A stretch of 64,000 nt of DNA from Castanea sativa (Eukaryota > Streptophyta > Magnoliopsida > Fagales > Fagaceae), in NCBI RefSeq assembly GCF_040712315.1, contig NC_134019.1:36857873-36921872 (forward strand), given 5' to 3'. This document shows positions 1 to 12,390 of this stretch, piece after piece. The notes beneath the pieces are model-generated. The model saw nothing but the letters and a program-made list of their open reading frames with translations. It ran no database searches and was not told the DNA's origin. Within the stretch, counting starts at the first letter, position 1. Each line of letters begins with the position of its first letter. A program made the translations under genes and the position numbers.

Positions 1-211
1 AAAAAAAATCGCACCAAATTGATAATTTTTCTGTGGCTTTAGTTGATCCCAAAAGATATAGTGTGAAAAGATGATGACGGTTTGTTGAGAGGGTAAAAGA
101 CAAGCTGTACGTGGTTTTTCTATAGATTCAAAGTTGTGGTTATACCATTTTTGGTCTGTACGTTTCAGAAATTTGGATTTTCACGTTTCACGTTTTCCTT
201 TTTTTATTATT

Positions 212-507
212 TTTTTTAGAAGAGCGTTAATGCTTTTTCAGAAAATCCGTGCATTGATTACCGAGCCTACCATTTTTTTTTCAACAAAATTTTTATTAAA
301 AATATGTCTTACATTACTATTCAAAAATTTAAAAATTATATTTTTTCAATAAGTCCTGTGCACTGTTTACGAGACTCACAAACTACTTTTTTCAACAAAA
401 TTTTTATTAAAAATGGGTTCCACGGTACTATTCACACATTTAAAAATTATTTTGCTACAGTATTTTCAGTTTTTAACAAAATAAGTAGTATTCAAACACA
501 CACTTAC
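212..507 (-). mobile_element. MITE of the family ending in GTTTGGAT, reverse orientation
   Basis: Read on the minus strand, this stretch matches the element at 1205-1419: a GTTTGAATAC-like end, then a 'gtagcaaaataatttttaaa' block, then a 'gaatagtaccgtggaaccca' block. It has an internal direct duplication with period about 111 bp (blocks starting near 281 and 392). It is non-coding and AT-rich. The superfamily is not certain and no clean target duplication is visible. Confidence 0.55.
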
Positions 508-857
508 TAGGCAGTAGATTAATGACTTAGCAACGATGGTATAGGAAATTTATAGAGCAGGTTATTTGCTCAAAAAATCTTTTGCTTATTTTCAGAATAA
601 ACCAAAGTATTACGAAATTCAAAATTGCATGGTAACCCTGTAAATCTTTGCAAGCCAATAAGAAAATTGTTGAATATGTTTCATGTACCATATGATACGT
701 TATTAGAATGGAAAACAAAAAGAGAAAGAGCACCTAATCAATAAGTCCAGAGCCACAAAATTTTGCATATCAAATGTTTCATAACTATGAGGTACGTAGT
801 AAATTGTTCATCAATAAAAATTTACCAACACAACTATTGTAAAAATTGTTGTATTCA

Positions 858-1010
858 CCACCGCACACTCTTGGTGCGATGATCACTCCACAAGTATAAG
901 TACTTGTGGGGTGTAGGGGGCAAGGGTCGGGGTTCAAGTCTCCAGGAGGGAGTTTCATACACATATACACTTAGATTAGGTTAGAGCAGAATTCTATCTT
1001 GTATAAAAAA
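858..1010 (+). mobile_element. SINE with perfect 17-bp target site duplication
   Basis: A short non-coding insertion ends in an A-rich tail and is bounded by identical 17-bp copies of AAAAATTGTTGTATTCA at 841-857 and 1011-1027. Near its middle is a B-box-like GGTTCAAGTCTCC (about 931-943), as expected for a Pol III-derived SINE. The perfect duplication shows a fairly recent retroposition. The exact tail boundary is ambiguous, because the A-run merges into the duplicated target. Confidence 0.8.
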
Positions 1011-1037
1011 AAAAATTGTTGTATTCATAACGTTACT

Positions 1038-1204
1038 CTAAGTGTTCGTTTGACAAAAACTAATTTTGTAAACTTATTTTACTATCCAATTTATTTTTGC
1101 TATTATTTATGGATCTCACTATACTATTTCAGTTAAATTTTATCTTTGTCTACAGTATTTTCAGCAAAAAGTCTTTAGTTTCAGCAAAATAAGCGATACC
1201 CTAA
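1038..1204 (+). mobile_element. Non-autonomous repeat copy, same family as 20442-20617
   Basis: The segment begins 'aagtgttcgtttgac' and shares long blocks with 20442-20617, for example 'cttattttactatccaattt' and 'atctttgtctacagtatttt'. It directly abuts the MITE at 1205, so two related elements lie end to end. It is non-coding. Confidence 0.5.
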
Positions 1205-1419
1205 GGGTCTGTTTGGATACCGCTTATTACTGAAAATTGAAAACTTATTGCTAAAAACACTGTAGCAAAATAATTTTTAAATGTGTGAATAATGCTGTGA
1301 GACTCAATTTTAATTTAACATTTGCTGAAATCCGTACTTGCGGGTTTTGTAAATAGTTCACGGGACTCACAGAAGAAACGCCAAACGCAGACTGTTTCAT
1401 TTTTCAGTGCAATCCAAAC
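1205..1419 (+). mobile_element. MITE with GTTTGGAT inverted ends
   Basis: The left end reads GTCTGTTTGGATACCGC and the right end GTGCAATCCAAAC, giving short inverted termini around GTTTGGAT. The interior is non-coding and shares blocks with 212-507 read in reverse. I recall this type as very common in Fagaceae. No perfect target duplication is seen. Confidence 0.6.
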
Positions 1420-1429
1420 TCAACCTAAT

Positions 1430-2445
1430 TATAATATATCTACTTAAATATGAAATTTATGTATCACCTGCGAAAAGGTATACACAACTGAGTTCATACT
1501 GCCGACTGAAGAGTGAAGAAGCTAGCAATGACCAGACTAAACAAACATTACAAGACAAACACTAACATCAACAACACATGAAGTAAAACAAACTAGCTAA
1601 AGTTTTATTTGCAGATAACTCTACGAGATGAGACAAAACCCATAGAATTCAGGCATTGTAGCAAAAAAGTAGGGCATACAGACAGATTGGTCGGATATGA
1701 AAATAATTGAGGTTAAAGTCAGTACTAAACTACTGCAGGCAATGATTTAACAATTAAATTTACACTTCTTGTGAAATGCTAAATACCATATACCTTGTAA
1801 TTTTAAGGCATATGAATCTGCTAAATGTTAAAAGTGTCCATTTCATGGTTCACGTTATCTCTATTTCAAAAGTCCATTATAAAAATTGATAGTTAGCCCA
1901 CTGGGCTTAGGCCCATTGTATTGTACTTATCATGGAGATTTGGGCTGGTAGATTGTAATTGGAATCACTGAAACTGGGCTGCACTATCCCAATGATACAC
2001 ACAGCATTGATTCCCTAAAGGCCTATTTTACTCATCCACAAAGTATTTCAGTTCTGCTCTCTGTGCAAGCCCAATTAGGTTGGTTTCGGGGATTTTTTTT
2101 TTTTTTAATTGGTTTAGTAAATAATCAAACAGATCAAATCCCTACTAAAATAAGCACACCAAACTGAAACTTGCAGGTGATAGGTTTGGATTTTCAGTCT
2201 GGGCCTATATTGTTATTTCCATTTGGACTTTTTTTTTTTTTTTTTTGAGGAAAAATTTGGACTGTTTATTTTGAATGAATTGAAAATAGTTTTGGGCTAA
2301 TTATTTGGACCTTCATTCAAACGAAAATAATATAAAATATTTCCGGCTGGTTCGGATTGATCAGGTTGAAGTTGAACCATTGAGCTTTATGGTCTAATTC
2401 TGGCTCTGGTAAAAGCTTGAAATAATTTTTGAGCGCAACCAAATT
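1430..2445. other. Intergenic stretch without recognisable features
   Basis: AT-rich DNA with several short A or T runs. No open frame of useful length, no domain-like translation and no convincing repeat structure was seen on either strand. Confidence 0.5.
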
Positions 2446-2447
2446 TG

Positions 2448-2789
2448 ACTACAACTCACATTAAAAAAAAAAAAAAAATTTACATGGCTACATATTTTTA
2501 AAATTTAACCATTAAAATGTATGTTTTTTATATTCTTAATATGCATTTCAAATTTTGTGCTAATAAGATATTATTTAATATTTGATTTATAAGCTTAAAC
2601 TTGAAATTTAAACATTTAATTGATGACATAGTTATAAACCTTTGATTTTCTCAAAATTTTGCAAGCATAGAGAATATAAGAAGAAAATGCAATCAAATAG
2701 TAGATTCGACAAAATTCACATCCAATAAAAAGATATTAAATGGAGTTATAGCTATTAGCTAAAACTAAGTTTGAAATAAAATTTTGTCC
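2448..2789 (+). mobile_element. MITE, GACAAAATTT-ended family, copy A
   Basis: One of three diverged copies (also 45688-46080 and 48416-48769) that share ordered blocks: 'gaaaatttaaccattaaa', 'tttttatattcttaatatgc', 'aaattttgtgctaat', 'gcatagagaatataagaag' and 'attaaatggagtt'. The right end is TAAAATTTTGTCC. The best copy (48416) shows inverted ends. It is non-coding and about 340 bp. This copy is the most degraded at its left end, so that boundary is approximate. Confidence 0.6.
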
Positions 2790-2799
2790 ATTTGAGCAT

Positions 2800-3398
2800 G
2801 CATTCATTGTCTAAAGTTGTTGAAGGCCTAAATGGGCCAAATCAACTATGAAAAATGGGGTCAGGCCATTGCACCTCTCATAGTTGTTAAAACTTAAAAT
2901 CCAAATCAAGATTGTAAGATTTGAGATCCTAAAACAATCTTGATCATATTATAGGATCTTCAATTAGTAGAATCCAGATTTGATCTAGATCCAAATAGTG
3001 GGATTGGTAGGATTGCGAATTGCGATCCTATCAAGATCACACCCACTCCTAATTTTAATATATTGTAGATTATTATACTTATTTTCTACTAAAAAAATTT
3101 CATCACCTATGTTGATAATAATTGAATACAATCATATTGAGAGTTTTGTAACTCATTGACATAACCCGATTCTCTCATTAAGAAGAATTTGGATTCAAAT
3201 ATATTATTATTGGCACCGATAAGTTGCTTGAAGTAACTCACACGTAACTTGGGACCTCTCCTTTCATGTTGAGCAGAGTTGACATTGCTATATATCACAA
3301 CCAGAAACCAGAAGAGAATGTAACATTATTCATCCATCAAATGTCACCTATAGTTTCCTCCTTATGTTTACTTCTTAAATACGGAAGTGACTCAAAAA

Positions 3399-3429
<31 letters not shown>

Positions 3430-3983
3430 ATGAAAGTATAATATATATAAAAACAAGTAACTCATTACAGCTGGCTCTCTCAAAGCCATATTGACTTTAC
3501 TTACATCCAAACAAGCACCATCATAATCTTGAAGGACTAATTTTTCACCCCCACCATTGTTTCGGTTGGGTACCCCCACGTTTAAATTTACGATGTCCAA
3601 TCAAATGCCAAAGTATGTCCTACCATGAATTCCAAAGCAATCGCCAATCGACACATCTTTTTTTTTTTCTCGTCACAATATCATCACATCTTATAATGCA
3701 TGAAGTCTGAAGGAATTATTAAAGGAGATGATACTTCAGAAACTAGGAAGAAAACTATTTTTACATTGCACTATTTATGAAAAGTGTACATTGCGGTTAT
3801 AAGAATTGTACACTTTCTCCTAAAGTGGTAAATATTAGACACATTTTTGTCTATAATGTACTCTTTACCTGATACTATTTGTGTAGACTAATCAATAGTC
3901 ATTTATCATTTAACATCATAACCCCCCGGGAAAGTAGTTAATTAGAAAAAGTTAGGAGAGAAGTTCACTTACTTTTCTCTCAA

Positions 3984-4017
<34 letters not shown>

Positions 4018-5500
4018 GGAGACATACGAAGACCCTTAGTTAAGAGTCTTATAGTTCAATTGATATTTTTTAATATTTTTAACGGAGATATTTAAGGTTT
4101 AAATCTACCTCCTTTATTTATCCAATAAATAAATAAAAATGAAGGCCTTATACGTGGTGAATTAAATGTCATTGTCACGCATTATCAACTACTATTTTTA
4201 TGATGCAATTAGCAAATAAAAGTTGGTATATATGTTTTTCTAGCTAGTCTCTATGTGTCGGAACAAATTAGTCAAAGATTTTGTTGGGAATCTAACTAAC
4301 CTTTTTTATTTTCCTTATAATAAATTGGAAGGGAAATCAAAATCCATGTTTTTTATATGTGAAGAACTAGGTACGTAATACCATTGAGGCAAAACAGTTC
4401 TTAATAAGAATCTAACAGCATCTAATTACAATAGTCTTTCTTTTTAAAAAATAAAAATAAAAACTGTAAGTTTTGAAATAGATTTCCTTTTTCCTGTATA
4501 GATATAGCATGATTTCCTTGATTGATGTGAATCTCTTAATTCTCTTCTAAGTAATGGTTATATTCTCCTTCTAAGTGTCTCATTAGTAAATTAGTGATTT
4601 GGTTTGGTGGGAGCCAAGTATTTGATTACAGCTATATATGTGGATTTCAATCAATGAGGATCAGTGTTCTGCCTTGATTGAGTGCCTTTCCTACCACTGG
4701 TGCTGAGGAAAGCCATATTGCAGATGGGATAAGTAGGTAGGTTTAATGGTCAACTGTTCAATCATTAGGTCTTGTGGATCAAATCTAATATACATTATCA
4801 ACTTGGGATTCAGGCCAAAAGAGATATTCACCCATTAATTTTCAACTGGAAAAATTATGAGTTAAGTATAAAGTATGACTGTCCCCATTAGAATTTGCCA
4901 TGGTTGCTGATAAATTGATCAGCACTTCACTTTGCTTAATTAGTGAGTAATTGCAAACTATTGATTATATTATTGATCATACCAATGTTTGTCATTTACC
5001 ACCCAAAAAAAAAAAAAACCCTCAAGTGTGTGACCATATAATACTCTATAGGTAATTGCAGTGAACTTTTAGGTTTTTCATTATTACACTCGTCTTCTTT
5101 CTAGTTTGGAATAAAACATTCACTTTTTCTACAATGCAAAATATTTATACTTGCTTCCTTCAGATGATTGAAAACAAGCTTTAAAATTCTTGATTTTTAT
5201 TTTTTACCCTCTATTTAACTATTATCTATACCTTCTATGATAGAAAACTCTGAATTTTTAAAAGATTTATTTTTCAGATTTATTTTAATTTTTTTTTCAT
5301 TTAGGAAAAGTCGGTGCAAAGTTTGTATTTTAAAAGAGATGAATGTTTTATTCCAAACTAATAGAGATGTGGGTGTAATAATGAAAATCTTAGGAGAGGT
5401 CAGTGCAATTTTCTCCCTTTTTTATATTGGTATTTTCCTTGATAATTTTATTATAGCTACGTCAATAAATAAAAAATGTATATGGAAAAAAATAATAGTA
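2800..5500. other. Intergenic stretch, AT-rich, microsatellites only
   Basis: Contains a (TC)n tract at about 3403-3429 and a (GA)n tract at about 3978-4011. A weak tRNA-like block near 4050-4115 ('tatagttcaattgatat' and later 'ggtttaaatctacc') might be a very degenerate SINE. No gene is supported. Confidence 0.4.
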
Positions 5501-6299
5501 AACAATTACAAGTTTACTCTCTATACAAATATATGTATAGAGACAAAGAAAGCCAAGTTGATACTTGACACCGATGGGTCACTGATAGGTTAGGTACAGA
5601 TGGGTTTTGGAGGGGAACATAAGTAAAGAATGAAATGGTGCATAGAGGCTCATTGATGGTCCAAAAATGAAATGTGGTGGTTTTGTGTCTAGCAGAAGTG
5701 GGAACAAACCCATATGGTATGGTGAATATTGGTGAGAGAGAGAGAGACAAAGATCCTCCAAACACTGCTGCAAATCCATGGTTTCGTTCTTCACCATCAC
5801 TCATCCTCCTCACCCGGATATATAATCCTTAATTTCTTCTGTACAAAATCTTCATTAATTGGGGACTTTTTATATAAAGTCGGCTCCATTAATATCTTCT
5901 GTACAAAATCCTCATTTTCAACTATATGATATCACTTGGGGACTTTTTATGTCTATGTTCTTAATGTTATCCCAAAACCTTCATGTGATAATGTCTCTTA
6001 CATTCGTTACTAGTTTAACATCTCACCAAACTCAATTAATTTATAAGAGAAGGGATTTCCTTCTTCTCAAAAAAAAAAGAAAAAGAAAAAAAGAAGAAGA
6101 GGAAAATGGGCTTCCTTCATTTCATGTCTTTAATTTTGGGAGCACCATTTACTTCTTCTTTTTCTTTTTCTTTTTTTTGAGCGGAAGCATTTAACACAAT
6201 TTCTTGTAGGGCCTTTGTTGATGTCTAATGGGTGGGTATATAACTATGTATTGACAATTTACATTTTACAACACCACCCAAAAAAAAAAAAAAAAAAAA

Positions 6300-6700
6300 A
6301 AGGAAAAAATATAAATTTCATTAGTTAAGTTTGATCAATTTTGGTAATTTAAGTTTCATTTTTGTCATTTTGATTATGCTAAGTTCACATTTTTTGTCAC
6401 TGTTAGTCGTCCTTTTATCCATAACTCCCGTTAACTATTAAAAGAATTAAGACTAATGAAAAAGGCAAAAATACAAATTATACACAATAAGTTTGGTCAA
6501 TTGTCATTTTGCCCATGTAAATTTTATTTTTTGTTATTTGGTTATGTAATTTCACGTTTATAGTCATTATTAATCCTTAACAAAAAATTTTAAGCGGAAT
6601 GGAAGAAGGACTACTAATAGTGACAACAAATATATATGAACTTACAGAATCAAAATTAATGATAATTGACCAAACTTAATGGGTAATTTGCATTTTTTTT
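6300..6700. repeat. Degenerate inverted-repeat element
   Basis: The left part ('attagttaagtttgatcaat', 'tcatttttgtcatttt') recurs in reverse complement on the right ('aattgaccaaacttaatggg'). In the middle, 'caataagtttggtcaattgt' repeats the motif again. The arrangement suggests remains of one or two foldback or MULE-type elements inserted into each other. Boundaries are uncertain and no target duplication was identified. Confidence 0.4.
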
Positions 6701-8590
6701 TCATAAAGAAAAAAAAAAGTGATTGATAGAATAAGAAAAAGACAATAAGAATTTTTGTTAAATCATTTCATTCCTTGTCTTCAACCCATCAAACTAATGA
6801 CCATAGGAAGTGTTAGCTTGGAATTAGATCAATTCCCAAACTTTTCCATCGATACCCTTTTTTGGTGGGATATTAGTTATTCTTCTTTTTCTTTTTTTCT
6901 TTTTTTTTTTGAGAATCAGATAATGGTTCTTCTTTTACAACAATTTGACTCCCAACTGTACATATTATCCATTTCTTTTTAGTAGGATCTTATTCTATAT
7001 TCGAGCGGGCTAAGCTTGAGATGTTTTATATAGTCCATTTTCAACCTAGGCAGGTATATATATAGAAAGAATTTGACTCTATGGGAGAAAAAAATATATA
7101 ATTAACATACAAATACACATTTAATATTTTGTATATTACATAAGGCAATTTGGAAAATTAAAAACCAACCATGTGAGCAATTAGGAAAATTAAACATTGT
7201 TTTTTAACACTTGAAAATATGTTTTCCAATTTTTTTTTAAAGGTCCGGTTAATGTGTTTTCCAATTTTTTAGAAACATTTTTTCAGGAATTGAAAAAACT
7301 GTCAATACTTTTTCAATTCCAGAGAAAATTTTTTCAAAAATGATTAATTATTGTGTGTACTTAGGGGACACATTAGCAAAATCTTTTTTTTTTTTTAAAT
7401 CAAATTTCTATTTTTGATTCACAATGATCTTTTTTTAGCTAGATAGAACTCAAGCACAACTTATGTCAATTTGGGAAAAAGTATACTTTCCAACCAGTCT
7501 GGGAGGAAAACTGCTTCCATTATGTGGCAAGTATTAAAACCATCCACACATACTTTCATTCATATCACTTTTATAGAAATTTTTTTCAAAAAAAAAAAAA
7601 CTCTGCCATCGTGCTTATTCCAAAAAGAAATTCATTAGTATTTTATAGAAATTATAACAGATCGGATAACATTATTTCAAATACTATCATATTTATAAAC
7701 ACAAGGTTTAGAGTTCGATTTTTATTTATAAACTATATTTAGAATTCTCTCTTTTTTTATTTTCTTTCTTTCTTTTAAGTGAAGAATTAATGGAAGAATC
7801 TATATTCTTTTTACAAATTTTGTACCTATAACATTGAATGAACCAGTAGAGAAATGCTTAAAAACATGCTGGGTTGGCCGTTATGGGGAAGCAGATGTGG
7901 ACATGAATGGTCTCTTTACCTGTGTCTTTGATACTAGAGAGCAGCTGGCATATATTGTCTTTGACCATGATTTTGAGTTTTTGACTCTTCTAAATTCCAA
8001 TGCTCAATGCATGTATCCATGCAAATGCAAATACCCTTTAAGAAAAAGCAAGAGCTCTTTTCCGCACGAGTCATGTCTGCCTTCTTATCCTCACACTGTT
8101 CATCAATATTTTATAGTATTTTTAAGAGAGCTTTCATACTGCTGCAGATTCTTTCAGTTGAACACTGCCTTAATTTGCCTGTAACTTTCTAAAGAACTGC
8201 ACAAAGAGTGACAAAATTTTTAGCTGTAAAACTTAGCCACTTGGCCCACATAGCTCTTCGTCCCTATTTCTCTATGTTGTAGCGTTTTAATTGTCATCGA
8301 TGAGTAGGTGTAGAAAGTTAGGAGGTAGACAAAAATAAAATAAAAATAAAAAGACATCCAAACGAATAAGACCAAACTAGCTTTGAATTTTATATTTTTT
8401 TATTAAAAAAAATTGTAACATCCTGCACTTTGTCAATTCACCAATCTCTGTCATGGTCCGGAAGCTACATTATGCATATAAGTATGCATGATGTTCATAA
8501 GGAAAGAATTCTATACAACACATCGTAAAATGCATATGCATGGTACACATTAAAAACTAAACTTGTATGATCCAAAACATTATTGCATTG
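6700..8590. other. Intergenic stretch without recognisable gene
   Basis: AT-rich. An open frame at 7834-8184 is free of stops for 116 codons, but its translation matches no family I recognise. It shows no upstream promoter-like signal or splice partner. I see nothing else here. Confidence 0.4.
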
Positions 8591-8594
8591 CATG

Positions 8595-9469
8595 TACGAG
8601 TGGCAAATCAGCGGGTTGGGTCATAAATGGGGTAGTTGTATAATTATCTATTTATCCATTTATGACCCATTTATATATAAATTAATTATTCATTACCCGC
8701 CCAACCCATTTAATTAATAACCCGCTCATTTAACCCAATATGACCTAAATACCAATAAAACTAGTTGAATATCCAAAATTACCAAAATACCCTTACATAC
8801 CCAAAATAACCCAAATACCCCATACACTTTCAAAATTAATCAAAATCAATATCGGTCATTCACCATCAACATCAACATCAAGATCATCAAACTGAGTTTT
8901 CGGTTTCTCAACCGGAACTAGCGGCTCCATTCTCTGATTCCTCTCCTCCGAAGATGGCTTCACCGCCACCACCACCGGATGCCAACAAGGGCTTCAATGG
9001 TGGTAATGACAGCAATGCGGCTCACCCAAAGAAGCTCGCTTGGAACAAACCCTCAAACGCGCCCTCAAACGGTGGCGTCGTTGAGGCCAGTCTTGTAATG
9101 GGCACGATATCTTGGCCCACTCTGTCTGAGTCCACTAAGGCTTTGCCTAAATCATCTGTCGATTTGACTTCGAAGACTCTCTCTGATTCACCACTCTCCA
9201 CTTCTTAGGTTTGGATTTCCAATCAATGTTTGGTTCCTAAGAAAACTAAGAAAAAAAATAGAATCTTGAATATTATTATGTTTAATTTTTTTGATGTTTG
9301 GTTCCCCATAAACCTAAGAAAAAGGAAAGGTAACTGAATATTGAATATTATGTATAAATATTTTTTTTTTCCTATTTTGGGGTTTTCAGTAATAAAAAGT
9401 TTACCTAATTAAGGAAAATAATTGTTGGGGATGTTTTAGGTTAATAAGAAATTAGACAAGGTAAATGTA

Positions 9470-9500
<31 letters not shown>

Positions 9501-9944
9501 TAGATTTTCAGAATTAGAATTTTACTTTGCAACTTGATATTGTTGCTATAAAAAGAGTGTAAATTTTAAAGATTTGAGGTTAAATATATCTCTCTAGAAT
9601 TTCCTTACTTTTGTTTGGTTTCTGAGAAAATCTGAGGGAAAGTGTTTAAGGAGAGTGAGACTAAGGGCCGAATTTTTTGGCTTAGAAATCTAAGAGGTTA
9701 TACTGTTTATTTAAGTTTTAGATTTTAGAAGGGTTTAATGGGTACTTGTGGGTTTATTTAATTTTAAATTTTGGATGGGTTTAGTGGGTATTAGTGGGTT
9801 TATCCATTTAGACCCATCTAATTAAATAATTAAATGGGTCTTTACCCATTTAACCCAAATATTCAAATGAGTTGGGTTAAGACTTATCCAAATAAGGTGA
9901 GTAATGTGCAAGTTCATGGATATAGATAAAAATTGACACCCCTA
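8595..9944 (+). mobile_element. hAT-like non-autonomous element carrying a captured LARP1-like exon
   Basis: The ends are imperfect inverted repeats: TACGAGTGGCAAAT on the left against TAGGGGTGTCAATT on the right (10 of 14 match). The flanking 8-mers are ATTGCATG and ACTACATA; they differ at three places, all transitions, as expected of an aged 8-bp target duplication. Subterminal regions are rich in 'acccattta/taaatgggt' motifs typical of such elements. The middle holds the LARP1-like fragment at 8954-9208 with its 5' leader and the start of its intron. No transposase is present, so this would be a Pack-type hAT derivative mobilised in trans. Confidence 0.6.
8954..9208 (+). pseudogene. Captured first-exon fragment of a LARP1 (La-related protein) gene
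   Basis: The 84-codon frame reads MASPPPPPDANKGFNGG..., then PKKLAWNKPSN, then VMGTISWPTLSESTK. This pattern matches the N-terminus of plant LARP1 proteins as I remember it (A-W-N-K-P-S-N, then V-M-G-x-x-S-W-P-x-L-S-E-S-T-K). LARP1 proteins bind RNA through a downstream La domain. That domain, and everything after this segment, is missing: the frame stops at TAG where the parent exon would be spliced ('ttag|gtttgg'), and intron-like sequence follows. GC content is well above the surroundings and a leader-like CT-rich stretch precedes the ATG. It lies inside a TIR element, so I read it as a transduplicated fragment rather than a working gene. Whether it is transcribed cannot be told. Confidence 0.65.
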
Positions 9945-10115
9945 ACTACATAGACATCTTAAAGAGGGTAGTTAATCAGACTTCTCTCCCGTAACACGTG
10001 AGATTGATACAATAAAAAATCACACATATTTTAAGAAAAATATTTCATAAAACAATATCATTAGATAATTTTTAGAAATCTTAAACAATTCATTTTAGAT
10101 AAATAATAACGGCTT

Positions 10116-11251
10116 TTGTTAATAGGTGCTAGACAGCACCCGTTAAGTGTGCATGATTTTACTAAATTAGCCCTACTTTAATTAGGAATTCAAGAAAAAC
10201 ATCACATTAATGATGCGTGTCAGACAGCATAAAAAACAACAAATATTGCATGCTTTTACTTAAATACCCTTTCAACCATTTTTTCCATCTACTTTCTCTC
10301 ATCCCACCGATTAAAATATCTCATCTTCTCTCTCTGTCACTCTCTATCTCTTCCTTCTCAGTCTCCATGCTCAAGATCTCTCGCCGCCTCACCTCACCAA
10401 CAACCTCCATAGCCCTGGCCGCCGACCTCACCTCCCCGCCAGGTCTCTCATTTCTTCTCTCTCGGTCACTCTATCTCTTCCCTCTCATCCCTACTCAAGA
10501 TCTCTCACCGCCTCACCTCGTCGCCAACCTCCACAGCCCTCGCCGTCGACCTCCCAACCCTCACTGCCGACCTTCAGATCTATTAATCGGGTCGTGGGTA
10601 TTTCGAATGGGTTCCAATGTGTGGGTTTTGGGTCATTGATTGATCGGTTGGGTTGGGATTTTGGGCTGGTGGTGGTGTCGTGGTTGTGGCGGTGGTTGAG
10701 TTTTGGGCCGGCGATGTTTGTGGCTGTAGTGGGCCGGCGGTGTTTGTTAAAGATTAAGTTTTTTTTTTTTGAGGTTTTTGGATTTGGAATTTGTTGTGGG
10801 TATCTGGTTGTTTTTTTTTTTTTTTGAGTTGTATTTTGGGTGGTAGAGGAAGCTCTTGGTTGTGGCGGTGGTTGTTGGTGGCGACTGTCACTGGTGTGTC
10901 CGACGGTGTTTGTTAAAGATTGAGTTTTTTTTTTTTTTTAGATTTTTGGATTTGGAATTTGTTGTGGGTATTTGGTTGTATTTTTTTTTTTTAGTTGTAT
11001 TTTGGGTGGTAGAGAAAGCTCTTGGTTGTGGCGGTAGTTGTTGGTGGCGACTGTCCCTGGGTGTGTGTGTATATTGGCTGGTTTTGAGTAAATATATTAT
11101 TAAAGGGTATTTTGGTCTGGTTACAAAATAACTTGATTTTTTCAATAAAAAGCTGACACAGGCTTAAACATAATCAGCTTTTTTTCTACTACATATAAAA
11201 AATGAATATTTTATACCATATTAACGGATGCTGTGCAGCACCCGTTAACAA
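10116..11251. mobile_element. TIR element with 31-bp termini that are near-palindromic
   Basis: The left terminus at 10116-10146 (TTGTTAATAGGTGCT then AGACAGCACCCGTTAA) matches the reverse complement of 11221-11251 at 26 of 31 positions. Each terminus is itself close to a palindrome (GGGTGCTG..CAGCACCC). Inside are a GC-rich CT-biased block with two units 124 bp apart (from 10370 and 10494) and a GT-rich block with two units 166 bp apart (from 10741 and 10907). No transposase and no clear target duplication were found. The GC-rich interior may be captured host DNA. Superfamily unassigned. Confidence 0.6.
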
Positions 11252-11254
11252 GAC

Positions 11255-12208
11255 CCAACAATAAGAGCGGAAGAAATTTAAAAAGAACATGTGAAGATTA
11301 ATATACCAAATTTTGAGACTAAGAGTAAGACTTTGATTACTAGCTAATAATCATTTCGAGATCACAACTTTCCAACAAAAGGCATCGGACTTTTGCAGCC
11401 TTAAAAAAATATATAAAATAAATAATTTACAACCATAACTATGAGTGGTCTTGGACAAATATATGCATGAGTTACATCGAGATTTTGATCCATGGGTACC
11501 TGCTGACATTCTACACGAAAATGGGGCCAACCTCAAGAATTTCAATACAAACCAGGATTTTGATACGTTGCTTTCACTTTCTTTTGCTGAATAGTTTGCC
11601 ACTATAAAAAAGATGCCCACATTGCCTTTTCGCCTGGCTCGTACGTACAAATAGCTGGGTCAGTTTGGAGTTTGGACCATCTTTCCCTTCTTCACAAGGG
11701 CACCAATGACACAGACTGTGACTGAGACCCCACTTCATCGCTAGCTATGGAGCCCTAGCTCTAACGGGCAGAGAATAGTAAATTACGAGAGGTAATCAAA
11801 GAGCCTCACCCTCCCTAAGTGAACAGTTGCCCTTCTTTGTAGGGTTACTATAAAGAGTTAAATTAAAAGGCAGGAAAACGTTTGTGTTTCTTGTAATGGT
11901 CTAGGATCCGGACACTTTTGTGTACTTGACTCGATATATTATTTTCCTTTAACCTTTCCGTTTATTTTTAATAGAAATTCAAAATGATGTTAGAGAAACA
12001 TTAACCGCGTCTGGTATAGAAGTTTAAACACATATTTTTAATTTTTAAATAATATTACACGCATTTTTATACATTTTTTCACCCACACGTATTTTCAAAA
12101 ATTACAAATAACCAAATAACCCCTAATTTTGCAAAAAAAAGTGGCTTCTTTTCTAATTATGTTCAATTATTATTATTAAGAAAATCATCATTAAAATATT
12201 TTTTACCA
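11255..12208. other. Intergenic stretch without recognisable features
   Basis: No gene, RNA or clear repeat recognised. A 99-codon minus-strand open frame at 11351-11650 has no family resemblance. Confidence 0.4.
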
Positions 12209-12217
12209 TGTTGGGAT

Positions 12218-12381
12218 GAGTAATGCTGGGGACACTAACTTTGTGGCACAATTTGACACATGGTAAGTTGTGATTTGTAAGGGTGTGTCCCAGCCTCCAT
12301 GGCCCACTGACATACCATTACCAATCACAACTCGCCATGTGACATAAAGTTGTGTCAAAGTTAGTGTCTTTAACATTACTC
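12218..12381. mobile_element. 164-bp MITE with long inverted arms and 9-bp flanks
   Basis: The left arm GAGTAATGCTGGGGACACTA and its extension to about 12280 pair with the right arm ending GACACTTTA..CATTACTC (reverse complement GAGTAATGTTAAAGACACTA). Arms of about 60 bp leave only a small loop. The flanking 9-mers are TGTTGGGAT (12209-12217) and TGTCAGGAT (12382-12390), 7 of 9 identical. A 9-bp duplication points to a Mutator-type MITE. Confidence 0.7.
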
Positions 12382-12390
12382 TGTCAGGAT

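Noticed and set aside
7834..8184. 116-codon open frame starting MNEPVEKCLKTCWVGRYG
   Set aside because: No recognisable domain, no splice partner and no promoter signal. A search would be needed before calling it a gene.
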